IMG/VR virus record: IMGVR_UViG_3300032294_002078
Coordinates: 1 to 56,932 of that record
Strand: one strand, 5' to 3'
Source: a virus
DNA length: 56,932 nucleotides
In this document: one piece after another, positions 35,535 to 45,292 of the stretch
Numbering within the stretch: the stretch's first letter is position 1
Layout: each line of letters starts with the position of its first letter
Notes under the pieces: model-generated
Database searches by the model: none
Told to the model about the DNA's origin: nothing
Seen by the model: the letters and a program-made list of their open reading frames with translations, nothing else
Made by a program: the position numbers and the translations under genes

Positions 35535-38500
35535 ATGCCATTAGATAACAAAATATCTAACATTATTGGTACTAAATTACCTCAATGGGTATTAAATCAG
35601 TTAGAGACTAGAGCTAATAAAAATACTCAAGATTCTAGAGATAATGATAATATTTTATATTTAGCAAATAAAAGTGCTTGGGTAAGATTAGTTTCTTCTG
35701 TAAATCTTAATGATTATAGAGATATAAACTATTTTAAAAATATAGCAGGTGCTAATATAGAATCCCCAGTACAATTATTTGGTTCTTATATAGCAAACCC
35801 AAGTAGTCTTGCTAAACAGTATGTTTTATTTGGAGGAACATCAAAATATCTAAATAATAATTCTTATGGATTAAGATCTGGTTTAGATTATGATGGCGCT
35901 TATGGAATGTTAGGTAAAAGTGAAGTGCAACAATTCGGTTATAAGCCTATGCCAGGTATAACTAGAGTTACTATAGAAACACAAGGTAGGTTAGGTTCTA
36001 TAAGAGGCGCAATAATTAATTTTAAATGTTGGGATAAAAACCAATTAGACATAATTGATGCTCTTTATTTTAAATTAGGTTTTACCATGTTTCTTGAATG
36101 GGGACACACTTTTTATTATCCAAGTCCTCAAAATACTTATCAAAGAGATCCTAATAAAATAATTTCTACTGAATTATATAGTATAGATCCTTTTGAAGAA
36201 AATTTAAATAAAGAAGATATTCAAATTAGAATAGCTAAAAATTCAAGAGAAACAGAAGGTAATTATGATGCCATGTTAGGTATGTGTACAAATTTTAATT
36301 TTACATATACTCAAGATGGAGGATATGATTGTACATTAAGATTAATGGGTTTAGGTATATTAGGTGATGCTATCAAAATTAATAATGCAGGAACTTTACC
36401 TAACTTATTAGAAGAGGAAATTAAACAATTAAATAATACATTAATTGAAATTTCTAAAGCAAGTGCAGCTAGTCAAGTACCAACTGATACAAATCCATTC
36501 CCACCAGATCCTGCATCTAATGATATACTATCAAATTTAGTTTCAGATTTAGCTTTAGAAATACCAAATGTTTTCCCTCCTAAGTTATTTGCTACTTTAC
36601 CTGAAAGTTCTCTAAAAGCTATTGCATTTGCAAATAATAATGTAGATAGCGAAAGAGCAAAAAAACAATTGAGATCAGAATTTTCTAAAAATGGAAACAA
36701 TATAGTAGTTTTTCCTTATGATACTAATTTTAAAATAAGTGATAATAGTGAATATGAAACTTTAGACGCTAAAAAGTTTTATAGACTTGATTATGCAGTA
36801 GAAAGAAGTTCTAGATATTATATCAGCGGATTAAATCTTATTTTAGATAAAAACCAAACTTATTCAGGAATATCTTTAGATATATCTAAATTAAAAGAAA
36901 GATATTTTTTATCTAATCCAAATGATAGACCAGATACGACTTTCGGTTTTTTTCAAGACGTTTTTAATAAAGAAACTCCGATATTAAATAAAAATGCTGG
37001 TGGTGAGAGTATTTACGGAAAAGGAACTGGAGATGTAGTATTATATAGATATCAAATAAATTATAAAAATTCAAAAGCACTAGGTAAAGAATACTATATA
37101 AGAGTAAGAATACCTTGGATCGTATCAGATTCTAAAACTAGAAAAGATATAATAGAATTAATATTTAAAAATGATGTATTTCAAGATAGTAGATTATCTT
37201 TTAGAAAAGATTATTTTTCACAAACACAATCATGGCCTAATTTTAGCTATTCATTTAATTTAGTATTTAAATTAAAAGCAACAGATGCTAATAATCAAGA
37301 AACAGAAATAGATATTAATATTGATTTTAATGATAGTAGTTTATTTCAAGATATACAAACAGAAAATAATAATTTACTATTAACAGCATTTGGCAAAACT
37401 CTTAAAGATAGAGATCTAATAGCACAAAACGTTAATAATTTTACTAATTTAGAACAACAAAAAAATGAGCAAGAAACAGTAGCTACTCAAATACAGCAGG
37501 CTTTAAACTATCAGTCTACATTAGAAATAATGCTTAGAACAATACAACTACATGCATTAAATAAAGCAATAAACCAAACTGAAAAACCTGATTTAGAAAT
37601 AGGTAGAACTACATATGTTTTAAAAATATCTGATAAAAAAGATGCTAGAGGAGGTGAAACTTTTTTAAAGCAAATATTTTCAACAGGCATATTTTCACAA
37701 TTTATAGATGATTTAGTATATAAAGAAACTACAAAAATAAAAGATTCTATTTATACTACAGATAAAAAAATGGTGCCTATAGAAAGATTTAAAATTTATT
37801 CTAAATATGGATTTGCTACTAGTTTATTAGGAAATAAAGAAGATATAAGTGTTTTAGAACCGGTTAATTTTGAAGAATTATTAAAAGCATATGTAATACC
37901 ATATGAAATAAATCAAGAAATAATTAAAGGAACATCAACCAATCACCCAGTATATATTCCTTTAGGTTTAGTTTTAATGATATTAAATCATTCTTGTACT
38001 ATATATGATAGTAAACAAAATAAAGATTTTCAAACTCCTTTAGTTTATATAGATTTTAATCCTGAATTAAATTTTTGTCTTACTAATTCAAAACAGCTAA
38101 GCACAGATCCTTGGACTTGTTTAATTCCTTTTGAAGGTAGCTTTGAAGATTACAAACAATTATTTGACAAAGATATATTGATTAGTGGTAGTAATGCTAT
38201 ACAGGCAACAAGTGGAAGTAAAGAAACAACACCTTTATTTAATCCAGATACTCAAGATTATTTAAGTGCAACACTACCTAAATTAAAATTTGATGAATAT
38301 GTAAACTTAGAAAATGAAAAACAATCAGGAAATATCTATAGAGGAAAAATAATGAATGTTTTAATGAATATAGATTATTTAGTTGAACTAGCTCAACAAT
38401 ATAGTTATAAAGATGGAACTAATAGTGTATATTTAAAGACTTTTATAGAACAAATGCTTTCTGATATAAATAAGTCTTTAGGTAATTTTAATATGTTAAG

Positions 38501-39854
38501 ACTATCTTATAATGATTCTGCAAATACTTTTCAAATAGTTGATGATCAATTTGTTCCGTCTCTATCTACTGAAGAACAAATTACTCCTAAAAGCAATACT
38601 ACAGAAATACCACTACTAGGAAAGTTTTCTATAGCAAAATCTTTAGAAATAAAATCTGAAGTTAGTAGTAGATTATCCAATATGCTAGCAATTTCTGCTA
38701 ATTCAAATTATGAAAATAAAGCTACGTTATCTACTAATGGAGATTCTTTTGGTTTTATTAATACTTCATACAGTGATAGATATATAGTAAATAGAGGTGA
38801 AATAACAGGAAGTAATCAAAATAAAAAAAATAATGATTCATTAAAAATATCCGCAGCACAATTTAATAGTACTATATCAGATTTTTATAGTAAAATAAAT
38901 CCTTCTCAAACTAGTGTATCTCATGCAACAAATTACTATATAGAAAAAATGACTTTAGTAAAAAATGATGAATATGCAACTAGAGCCTCTTCTATGATAC
39001 CAATATCAGTTAATTTTAGTACAGATGGTATATCAGGTTTAGGAATGGGACAATCATTTACTATATCTGATCAACTACTTCCATATACATATACAACAAG
39101 AAAAATACCAAATGCTCCTGAAGATCATATAAATAATGTTGGTTTTGTTATGGTAGGATTAACTCATACTATAGAAAATAATCAATGGAATACAGCAGTT
39201 AGAGCAAATATGATTTATTTAAAAGATAAAACAGAATTTTCTGGAAGTGTTATTAAAACAAATTTTTCAACGGGCGTATTTGGAATAAATTCTAGTAGAG
39301 TTTCTCAAGACACATTATATCCAACAACATCAGGAACTTGTAATGATCCATATACAGATAAAAACTTAAATAAAGGATGGACAGGAAAAAAACAAGCTTT
39401 TCAAAGAACTGTTATAGATCCTAGTGTTGAAGGGCCTAAACTAAAGGCTATATATGGAGATGTTTTAACAAAAGCAATTTTGGCTACTATAAAAATAGAG
39501 CAGAATTTTAGAGGATTTAATTATAATTTTGGAGGATTCGATATTACATCTGGAGGTTGGGAATTTAATCCTCAATTACACAATGGATATGTAGTAGCTA
39601 AAGAAGGCGGTACTAATTTATGTAAAGCATTTGTATCTTTTATTAATTTTGAAAGTTTTATTGCCCAAATAGTTTCTAGTTTTAAAAGAAAAGGATTTGA
39701 GTCAGCTATAGATGCTAATTCATATGCAAAAATATGGTACGAAAAATGGAACGGTTTTGGAGTGAGAACAAAATATCCAGATAGACCGACTTCAGAAGTA
39801 GATGCTGAAGCATTAAGAGACGCAGCTAGTATTTGGAACTCTATAAACGTATAA
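35535..39854 (+). CDS. Baseplate hub protein with C-terminal putative glucosaminidase domain
   Basis: 1439 residues, the largest protein here. The N-terminal and middle parts are beta-rich with GMLGKSEVQQFGYKPMPGITRVTIETQGRLGSIRGAIINFKCW and LGFTMFLEWGHTFY, recalling hub proteins (gp27-like). The last ~160 residues (from about 1280) look like a FlgJ/glucosaminidase-type domain: ATIKIEQNFRGFNYNFGGFD, with Glu about 1322 as the possible catalytic acid, then AFVSFINFESFIAQIVSSF. That would be a hub-borne peptidoglycan hydrolase, comparable in role to the T4 gp5 lysozyme. The enzyme call is tentative. Confidence 0.65.
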   Translation: MPLDNKISNIIGTKLPQWVLNQLETRANKNTQDSRDNDNILYLANKSAWVRLVSSVNLNDYRDINYFKNIAGANIESPVQLFGSYIANPSSLAKQYVLFGGTSKYLNNNSYGLRSGLDYDGAYGMLGKSEVQQFGYKPMPGITRVTIETQGRLGSIRGAIINFKCWDKNQLDIIDALYFKLGFTMFLEWGHTFYYPSPQNTYQRDPNKIISTELYSIDPFEENLNKEDIQIRIAKNSRETEGNYDAMLGMCTNFNFTYTQDGGYDCTLRLMGLGILGDAIKINNAGTLPNLLEEEIKQLNNTLIEISKASAASQVPTDTNPFPPDPASNDILSNLVSDLALEIPNVFPPKLFATLPESSLKAIAFANNNVDSERAKKQLRSEFSKNGNNIVVFPYDTNFKISDNSEYETLDAKKFYRLDYAVERSSRYYISGLNLILDKNQTYSGISLDISKLKERYFLSNPNDRPDTTFGFFQDVFNKETPILNKNAGGESIYGKGTGDVVLYRYQINYKNSKALGKEYYIRVRIPWIVSDSKTRKDIIELIFKNDVFQDSRLSFRKDYFSQTQSWPNFSYSFNLVFKLKATDANNQETEIDINIDFNDSSLFQDIQTENNNLLLTAFGKTLKDRDLIAQNVNNFTNLEQQKNEQETVATQIQQALNYQSTLEIMLRTIQLHALNKAINQTEKPDLEIGRTTYVLKISDKKDARGGETFLKQIFSTGIFSQFIDDLVYKETTKIKDSIYTTDKKMVPIERFKIYSKYGFATSLLGNKEDISVLEPVNFEELLKAYVIPYEINQEIIKGTSTNHPVYIPLGLVLMILNHSCTIYDSKQNKDFQTPLVYIDFNPELNFCLTNSKQLSTDPWTCLIPFEGSFEDYKQLFDKDILISGSNAIQATSGSKETTPLFNPDTQDYLSATLPKLKFDEYVNLENEKQSGNIYRGKIMNVLMNIDYLVELAQQYSYKDGTNSVYLKTFIEQMLSDINKSLGNFNMLRLSYNDSANTFQIVDDQFVPSLSTEEQITPKSNTTEIPLLGKFSIAKSLEIKSEVSSRLSNMLAISANSNYENKATLSTNGDSFGFINTSYSDRYIVNRGEITGSNQNKKNNDSLKISAAQFNSTISDFYSKINPSQTSVSHATNYYIEKMTLVKNDEYATRASSMIPISVNFSTDGISGLGMGQSFTISDQLLPYTYTTRKIPNAPEDHINNVGFVMVGLTHTIENNQWNTAVRANMIYLKDKTEFSGSVIKTNFSTGVFGINSSRVSQDTLYPTTSGTCNDPYTDKNLNKGWTGKKQAFQRTVIDPSVEGPKLKAIYGDVLTKAILATIKIEQNFRGFNYNFGGFDITSGGWEFNPQLHNGYVVAKEGGTNLCKAFVSFINFESFIAQIVSSFKRKGFESAIDANSYAKIWYEKWNGFGVRTKYPDRPTSEVDAEALRDAASIWNSINV

Positions 39855-39855
39855 T

Positions 39856-40488
39856 ATGCCATTAAGATACTACCCATCATATGCGACTGTAAATAATCTT
39901 ACTACTAATGGAGCAGAATTTTTTTTAAATGGAGCTCCATATTCTGGTAAATACTATGAAACAATAGATGGTGAATTTTATTCTGGACCAAATCCTGAAA
40001 TCGGTCCTAGTCAAAAACTAACAAAATTAAATAGTTATGTTGGTATACCAGGATTAGATAATGTTAACTTATCTTTTAGAAGCCAAGAAGAATTAATTGC
40101 AAAAACTAATACGCAACCTACAAGAATTCAAGGTGCACCAAATTCATATTTTCCACAACCTACAGAAGAGGATTATATTAAAGGATATATTACTAGATAT
40201 TTTACAAAAAAAGAAAATGAAAAAGGTTATATAATTGAAATATCTAGAGATGAATATAATGATATAGTAAATGGTGAAACAGACTATGATATTAGATTAT
40301 ATCAAGTAACTACTATACTTTGGAAATTAACTGGACCTTTAAACAATACAAGAAAGTCACAATACAATATAATTCCAGGTATTATTGAAACAAATAAGAG
40401 GCTTACTGAGGCATCAAATAAAAACTTTTTAGGTATAGTAGAATTTATTGGTGGAGACTATATAAAATTTGCAAGACCTACTATGTAA
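39856..40488 (+). CDS. Baseplate-linked hypothetical protein
   Basis: 210 residues. The N-terminal segment LTTNGAEFFLNGAPYSGKYYETIDGEFYSGPNPEIG has a Gly/Tyr pattern often found in phage proteins next to baseplate genes. The C-terminal half contains IKGYITRYFTKKENEKGYIIEISRDEYNDI. The start is one base after the hub stop, so it is translationally coupled. It is probably the last gene of the baseplate operon, because the next gap has a palindrome. No catalytic motif is seen. Confidence 0.62.
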   Translation: MPLRYYPSYATVNNLTTNGAEFFLNGAPYSGKYYETIDGEFYSGPNPEIGPSQKLTKLNSYVGIPGLDNVNLSFRSQEELIAKTNTQPTRIQGAPNSYFPQPTEEDYIKGYITRYFTKKENEKGYIIEISRDEYNDIVNGETDYDIRLYQVTTILWKLTGPLNNTRKSQYNIIPGIIETNKRLTEASNKNFLGIVEFIGGDYIKFARPTM

Positions 40489-40500
40489 ATAGATTATTTT

Positions 40501-40522
40501 ATATACAAATAGTTTTTGTATA
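40501..40522 (+). promoter_or_regulatory. Palindromic hairpin between late and replication genes
   Basis: ATATACAAA and TTTGTATAT form an inverted repeat around a short centre. It lies between the last baseplate gene and the first replication gene. It could be a terminator, since T residues are present, or an operator for the early/late switch. Confidence 0.4.
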
Positions 40523-40542
40523 TTAGTAGTTAATAACAGGTT

Positions 40543-41838
40543 ATGTATTTCATTATTGAAGATAAAGAACAGTTGAGTCGTTTAGAAATGTCTGATCAGG
40601 CATTTATTCAAGTAGTTACTTCAAATGATTATTACCATCCAAAATTAGCTAGAGTAAGTTTAATTTATTATAATAATTCTAGTAAAGGATATGTTTTTGT
40701 AATTAACCACTGTGAAGGATTTAGTTTAGATCTTAAATTAGTTCAAGAGTTCTTACAAAAGCACAATAAGATTTATCTTCTCGATAAGAAAATGCATTCT
40801 TATTTTTTAGATCTACCTAATTCTATTGATGTACAATTTATCTGTTTAGATAAAAATAATGAATATAGTTCTTTTGAGTGTAACACACTAGTCCATAGAG
40901 ATTTTTATATCAAGCATCCTATTTTACCTACTATAAACGAAATCATTCCTATTTCTAAGCACTATGAAAAATGTGAATGCTTGTATCAAATGGTAAAAGA
41001 CTATTTTGAACTTGAAATGGATATTGAACTTCAAGACAAATTAGTTGATGCATATAAAACGGTTGAGCAAGCAGGAATAAAAGTTGATCTTAGCTGCCTA
41101 AATAAAAAGTATCAATTCCAACATAAAGAATATTCTCTTTTAGGAGATACAATTTATTCTTACTATAATCTTTATAATTTAACAGCTAGACCTACTAATT
41201 CTTTCAACAGTGTTAACTTTCTAGCCATACCTAAAGATAAAGACTTTAGAGAGTGTTTTGTACCTAAAAATGACTATTTGGTAGAATTTGACTTTGATGC
41301 ATATCATTTAAGATTAATATCTGGCCTTATAGGATTCGAGCCCCCTAAAGAGTCTATGCATAACTATCTGGGACGCGCGTATTTCAATACCACCGAGCTT
41401 ACAGATGAACAGTATAAAGAATCAAAGGCTATTACATTTAAACAGCTTTATGGTGGTATAGAACAACAATACCAACATATAGAATTCTTTAAGGCATTAG
41501 ATCAATTCATAGAACAAGAGTGGAAGAAATATAATGCTCACAAAGCTTTAATTTTGCCTACTGGCAGAATATTAAAGAAGCTACCAGGAATGAACAAATT
41601 AAAATTATTTAACTATATTGTCCAGAATTTAGAGACAAAAGAAAACATATATAAGATCTTAGAGGTAAACAAGCTTCTTAGTAAAAAGAAGACAAAATTG
41701 ATCTTAATTACCTATGATTCTTTCTTGTTTGATTTTTCTCAAGAAGATGGTAAACCTTTACTAAAAAAGATTAAACAAATCCTAGAAGGTAGCAATATGA
41801 TAGTCAAACATAAGTATGGAGTAAACTATGCTTTCTAA
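40543..41838 (+). CDS. Divergent family A DNA polymerase-like protein
   Basis: 431 residues. The C-terminal half has a recognisable palm/fingers: TARPTNSFNSVNFLAI, then motif A as EFDFDAYHLRLISGL, an O-helix-like KAITFKQLYGG, and motif C as LITYDSFLFDFS, where the usual H-D-E reads Y-D-S. The N-terminal ~150 residues may be a relic of the 3'-5' exonuclease fold, but no D-x-E triad is visible. A complete PolA lies at 49487. It may be an accessory or specialised polymerase, or inactive. A GC-rich patch lies at about 41325-41400. Confidence 0.7.
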   Translation: MYFIIEDKEQLSRLEMSDQAFIQVVTSNDYYHPKLARVSLIYYNNSSKGYVFVINHCEGFSLDLKLVQEFLQKHNKIYLLDKKMHSYFLDLPNSIDVQFICLDKNNEYSSFECNTLVHRDFYIKHPILPTINEIIPISKHYEKCECLYQMVKDYFELEMDIELQDKLVDAYKTVEQAGIKVDLSCLNKKYQFQHKEYSLLGDTIYSYYNLYNLTARPTNSFNSVNFLAIPKDKDFRECFVPKNDYLVEFDFDAYHLRLISGLIGFEPPKESMHNYLGRAYFNTTELTDEQYKESKAITFKQLYGGIEQQYQHIEFFKALDQFIEQEWKKYNAHKALILPTGRILKKLPGMNKLKLFNYIVQNLETKENIYKILEVNKLLSKKKTKLILITYDSFLFDFSQEDGKPLLKKIKQILEGSNMIVKHKYGVNYAF

Positions 41839-41848
41839 TATATTATCA

Positions 41849-41858
41849 ATATTTATTA
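41849..41858 (+). promoter_or_regulatory. Late-promoter-like box ATATTTATTA
   Basis: Lies 16 bases before the start at 41875, in the replication region. Confidence 0.5.
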
Positions 41859-41874
41859 ACAGTAAATTAAGGTT

Positions 41875-42303
41875 ATGAGAAATGAGGAATTTTTGGAAAT
41901 AACATCGGAATCAATTATGAATAAACTTTTTTGTACTTTCTCTCCAAAGGAGTCTTTAGAAGACACTTTAAGAGATATAAATAGAGAGTACACAATCCTA
42001 TATAAAAAAATCTTTGTTTTGGCTTCCCCAGACTCAGAAGAATATATGTGTACATATAATATTGAGATAGAAGGAGGGCAAACTAGAATTTTACCTAATA
42101 CAATTCTACTTCATAGAAAGAAAGAATCTAATACTTTATATACTATAAACGCCTTAAACACTTTGATTAAGACTTTAAATAATGGCGTTCTAGATTCTAC
42201 TTTTCCTATTAATTGGCCTGACTATAAGAACTCAATCTTGTTAACTCAAGGAGAAGATCTGAAAAGGCTTAATACTACTATCCATAAGATAGTTGCTATT
42301 TAA
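41875..42303 (+). CDS. Hypothetical protein upstream of SSB
   Basis: 142 residues, family not recognised. It is acidic at the N-terminus, with a predicted alpha/beta centre (YTILYKKIFVLASPDSEEYMCTYNIEIEGGQTRILPNTILLHRKKE) and helical C-terminal parts (TINALNTLIKTLNNG; LKRLNTTIHKIVAI). It starts in the AGGTTATG context after a promoter-like box. Small proteins at this place in T4-like genomes often help the replisome, but nothing in the sequence shows that here. Confidence 0.6.
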   Translation: MRNEEFLEITSESIMNKLFCTFSPKESLEDTLRDINREYTILYKKIFVLASPDSEEYMCTYNIEIEGGQTRILPNTILLHRKKESNTLYTINALNTLIKTLNNGVLDSTFPINWPDYKNSILLTQGEDLKRLNTTIHKIVAI

Positions 42304-42330
42304 CTAGAAAGATTAATTTTTCTATCTAGC
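42304..42330 (+). terminator. Possible hairpin terminator before SSB
   Basis: CTAGA and TCTAG pair with an inner AGA/TCT after one mismatch, followed by a pyrimidine-rich stretch. It is imperfect and AT-rich. Confidence 0.3.
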
Positions 42331-42365
42331 CTTTCTGTCTTACATTTATCGAAATTAGTTACATT

Positions 42366-43172
42366 ATGGATATATCAGTTATCAAATCAAGATTGTCGGC
42401 TCTACAAAATCCACGTGGAGGACAAAAGAAGGACCTAAGCCAAACTATTTGGAGGCCTGCCGTGGGTAAACACTCAGTACGTATTGTGCCTTCAGTGTTT
42501 AATAAACAAAATCCATTTAAAGAAGTCTACATGCATTATGGTATCAACAATCGTACCATGATTAGTTTGACTAACTTTAATGAAAAAGATCCAATCGTTG
42601 AATTTGCTCAAGGACTTCGCAAGTCAAGTGAACGCGATAATTGGCAACTAGCTAAAAAGCTTGAACCAAAAATGCGTGTATTTGCTCCTGTGATTGTTCG
42701 TGGTGAAGAAGACAAAGGCGTTCGTCTTTGGGAATTTGGTAAACAAGTTTATATGGATTTGCTTTCTATTGCAGAAGATGAGGATGTAGGAGATTATTCT
42801 GATCCAATTACTGGTCGTGACATTACAGTTGAAACTGCTGGTAAAGAAACAACAGGCTTGATGTATAATACATCTACTGTTAGGGTTAGAACAAAATCAA
42901 CTCCACTTTCTGAAGATGCAGATAAAGTAAAGCTTTGGCTTGAAACACAACCAGATCCTTTAGGTCAGTTCAAAAGATATTCTTATGATGAGATGAAAGA
43001 AGCACTTCTTAAACATCTTAATCCAGAAGAAGAATTGAAAGAACAAGCTGATGCCGTAGAAGCTAAACCTCAAGGTGATCTTCCATGGGAAAAGCCAGCG
43101 CAAGGTCAGTATACGTTAAATACTACTAAGCCAAGTGTAGATTCGGCAATTGATGATCTTTTCGATATCTAA
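42366..43172 (+). CDS. Single-stranded DNA-binding protein (T4 gp32-like)
   Basis: 268 residues. It has the gp32-like plan: a short basic N-terminus (SALQNPRGGQKKD), an OB-type core (IWRPAVGKHSVRIVPS; NPFKEVYMHYGI; LEPKMRVFAPVIVRGEEDKGVRLWEFGKQVY), a Lys/Glu linker and an acidic tail ending DSAIDDLFDI. The tail of gp32 recruits replication and recombination partners. Codons are enriched for CGT and TTC, fitting abundant expression. A strong UUCG-loop terminator follows, isolating it from uvsX. Confidence 0.88.
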   Translation: MDISVIKSRLSALQNPRGGQKKDLSQTIWRPAVGKHSVRIVPSVFNKQNPFKEVYMHYGINNRTMISLTNFNEKDPIVEFAQGLRKSSERDNWQLAKKLEPKMRVFAPVIVRGEEDKGVRLWEFGKQVYMDLLSIAEDEDVGDYSDPITGRDITVETAGKETTGLMYNTSTVRVRTKSTPLSEDADKVKLWLETQPDPLGQFKRYSYDEMKEALLKHLNPEEELKEQADAVEAKPQGDLPWEKPAQGQYTLNTTKPSVDSAIDDLFDI

Positions 43173-43178
43173 TCAAAT

Positions 43179-43202
43179 CCCCAACTTCGGTTGGGGTTTT
43201 TT
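43179..43202 (+). terminator. Strong rho-independent terminator with TTCG loop
   Basis: CCCCAAC (43179-43185), loop TTCG, GTTGGGG (43190-43196), then six T. It follows the SSB stop by six bases. Confidence 0.92.
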
Positions 43203-43217
43203 AACTAAAAGTTTTGT

Positions 43218-44279
43218 ATGGCAAAATCAGTTACAGGCGCTGTGTCTAGCGCAATCAAAGACATTTCAAGTTTAGAGAAATTTAAGAAAGGCAAAAACCT
43301 TTCAACTAGCGTAGTATTTAAAGAGCAAAGATGGATTCCACTTTCTCAAGCATTTCAAGAAACACTACAAATCCCAGGTATCCCAGTTGGTCATATTACT
43401 CTTTTAAGAGGACATTCTGATACAGGTAAAACTACAGCACTTCTTGAAGCAGCAGTTAGTGCACAAAAAATGGGTATTCTTCCTGTATTCATTATCACAG
43501 AGATGAAGTGGGATTGGAGTCATGCTAAAGAAATGGGATTCGAATATGAAGAAGTAGCAGATCCAAATACTGGTGAAGTTATTGATTATAAAGGTTTCTT
43601 CTTGTACATTGATCGTGAAAAGCTAGAGTCTATTGAAGATGTATCAGCATTTATTGCAGATATTCTTGATGAGCAAAAGAGAGGAACTTTGCCTCATGAC
43701 ATTTGTTTTTTCTGGGATTCTGTAGGATCTATCCCTTGTAGAATGAGTGTTGAAAAATCAACAAATAATAACGAGTGGAATGCAGGAGCAATGTCTCAAC
43801 AGTTTGGTAATTTTATTAATCAAAGAATTGTATTGTCTCGTAAAGCATCACAGCCTTATACAAATACACTTGTAGCAATTAATAAGGTTTGGGTAGCAAA
43901 GCCTGATTCACCAATGGGCCAACCTACACTTAATAACAAAGGTGGTAACACAATGTATTTTGACTCATCACTAGTAGTTACATTTGGTAACATTGCTAGA
44001 GCTGGTACAAATAAAATCAAAGCTACAAAGAATGGTAAAGAAGTAGAATTTGCTAAGAGAACTAGAATTAGCTGTGATAAAAATCACGTTACTGGAGTAA
44101 CAGCAGTTAACAAAGTTATCATGACAGTTCACGGATTCATCAAAGATGATAAAAAGGAGCTTGATGAGTACAAAAAGAAGTATTCTGATCAATGGACAAA
44201 AGTTCTTGGATCAAGTACATTTGATGTTGTAGAAGAAGAAACAGCGCTATCTCCTGACATTTTTGACACAGAAGATTAA
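43218..44279 (+). CDS. uvsX: RecA/UvsX-like recombinase
   Basis: 353 residues. Walker A is GHSDTGKTT near residues 65-73. A Walker-B-like DICFFWDSVGSIPC, a WVAKPDSPMGQPTLNNKGGNTMYFDSSLVVTF segment, and the RTRISCDKNHVTG strand follow the RecA/UvsX core. It catalyses strand exchange for recombination-dependent replication and repair together with the SSB. The stop overlaps the next start by one base (TAATG), so the 5' nuclease is co-expressed. Confidence 0.85.
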   Translation: MAKSVTGAVSSAIKDISSLEKFKKGKNLSTSVVFKEQRWIPLSQAFQETLQIPGIPVGHITLLRGHSDTGKTTALLEAAVSAQKMGILPVFIITEMKWDWSHAKEMGFEYEEVADPNTGEVIDYKGFFLYIDREKLESIEDVSAFIADILDEQKRGTLPHDICFFWDSVGSIPCRMSVEKSTNNNEWNAGAMSQQFGNFINQRIVLSRKASQPYTNTLVAINKVWVAKPDSPMGQPTLNNKGGNTMYFDSSLVVTFGNIARAGTNKIKATKNGKEVEFAKRTRISCDKNHVTGVTAVNKVIMTVHGFIKDDKKELDEYKKKYSDQWTKVLGSSTFDVVEEETALSPDIFDTED

Positions 44280-45289
44280 TGAATAAAGAATATCAAAAAA
44301 TATTCGACTCTCTCAAATCAGAGAAAGCCGAAGCATCACTCAATAGTAGAGTTCTACTTATTGATGGATTGAATACTTTTCTAAGAGCATTTACTGCAAT
44401 TGGTTGGGTTAATAAAGATCTATCTCATATAGGAGGTTTAACCGGTTTTTTACGTTCTTTAGGGTATGTAATTAAATTGGTTAGACCAACTAGAGTGATT
44501 GTTGTGTTTGATGGACAAGGATCATCTACTAATAAAAGATACATCTACCCAGAGTATAAAGCAAATAGAGGTCTTAATAGAGTTACTAATTGGGATTCAT
44601 TTGATTCACAACAAGACGAATCAGAAGCTATCACACATCAAATTGTTAGATTAATATATTATTTAAAAACACTTCCTATTGATCTTATATCTATAGATAA
44701 AATTGAAGCAGATGATGTAATAGGATATATAACAGGCAAATTAGATGGCGAAGTAACTATTATGTCTAGTGATAAAGACTATCTACAGTTAGTATCAGAT
44801 AAAATAACAATCTATTCTCCTACAAAAAAAAGATTCTATGATGAAGATCTTGTTTTAACAGAATTTGGAGTAACACCTAAAAACTTTTTAACACAAAAAA
44901 TACTATTAGGTGACTCAGGAGATAATGTTCCTGGAGTAAAAGGTTTAGGATCTAAGACAATGTTAAAACATTTTCCTGAACTAGGATCAGATAAACAAAT
45001 CACTCTAGATGATGTATTACAAAAATGTGAAGGTAAGCATAAAATACTAGAATCTATTAAGAACTATGAATTTCAACTTAGAATAAATAAAAAGTTGATG
45101 GACTTAAAAGATCCTAATATTCCTGAAGAAGCAATAGAAGAAATAAATAGTGTTTTACTAGATCCAAAAAAGATATATGATTCACAGGAATTCTTAAATT
45201 TGTATCATGAAGATCAATTAGGAAATTCAATACCTAATGTTCAATCATGGTTGTTTAATCATTTTCACGATCTACAAAAATATAAATAA
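44279..45289 (+). CDS. 5'-3' exonuclease / RNase H-like flap nuclease
   Basis: 336 residues. It has the FEN/Pol I 5'-nuclease motifs: RVLLIDGLNTFLRAF, VIVVFDGQGSSTNKRYIYPEYKANR, IEADDVIGYI, VTIMSSDKDYLQLV, and the helix-hairpin-helix region LLGDSGDNVPGVKGLGSKTMLKHF. The Asp and Glu clusters that bind two metal ions are all present. It removes RNA primers and flaps, as T4 RNase H does. It is separate from the polymerase, as in T4 rather than in bacterial Pol I. Confidence 0.88.
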   Translation: MNKEYQKIFDSLKSEKAEASLNSRVLLIDGLNTFLRAFTAIGWVNKDLSHIGGLTGFLRSLGYVIKLVRPTRVIVVFDGQGSSTNKRYIYPEYKANRGLNRVTNWDSFDSQQDESEAITHQIVRLIYYLKTLPIDLISIDKIEADDVIGYITGKLDGEVTIMSSDKDYLQLVSDKITIYSPTKKRFYDEDLVLTEFGVTPKNFLTQKILLGDSGDNVPGVKGLGSKTMLKHFPELGSDKQITLDDVLQKCEGKHKILESIKNYEFQLRINKKLMDLKDPNIPEEAIEEINSVLLDPKKIYDSQEFLNLYHEDQLGNSIPNVQSWLFNHFHDLQKYK

Positions 45290-45292
45290 GTT

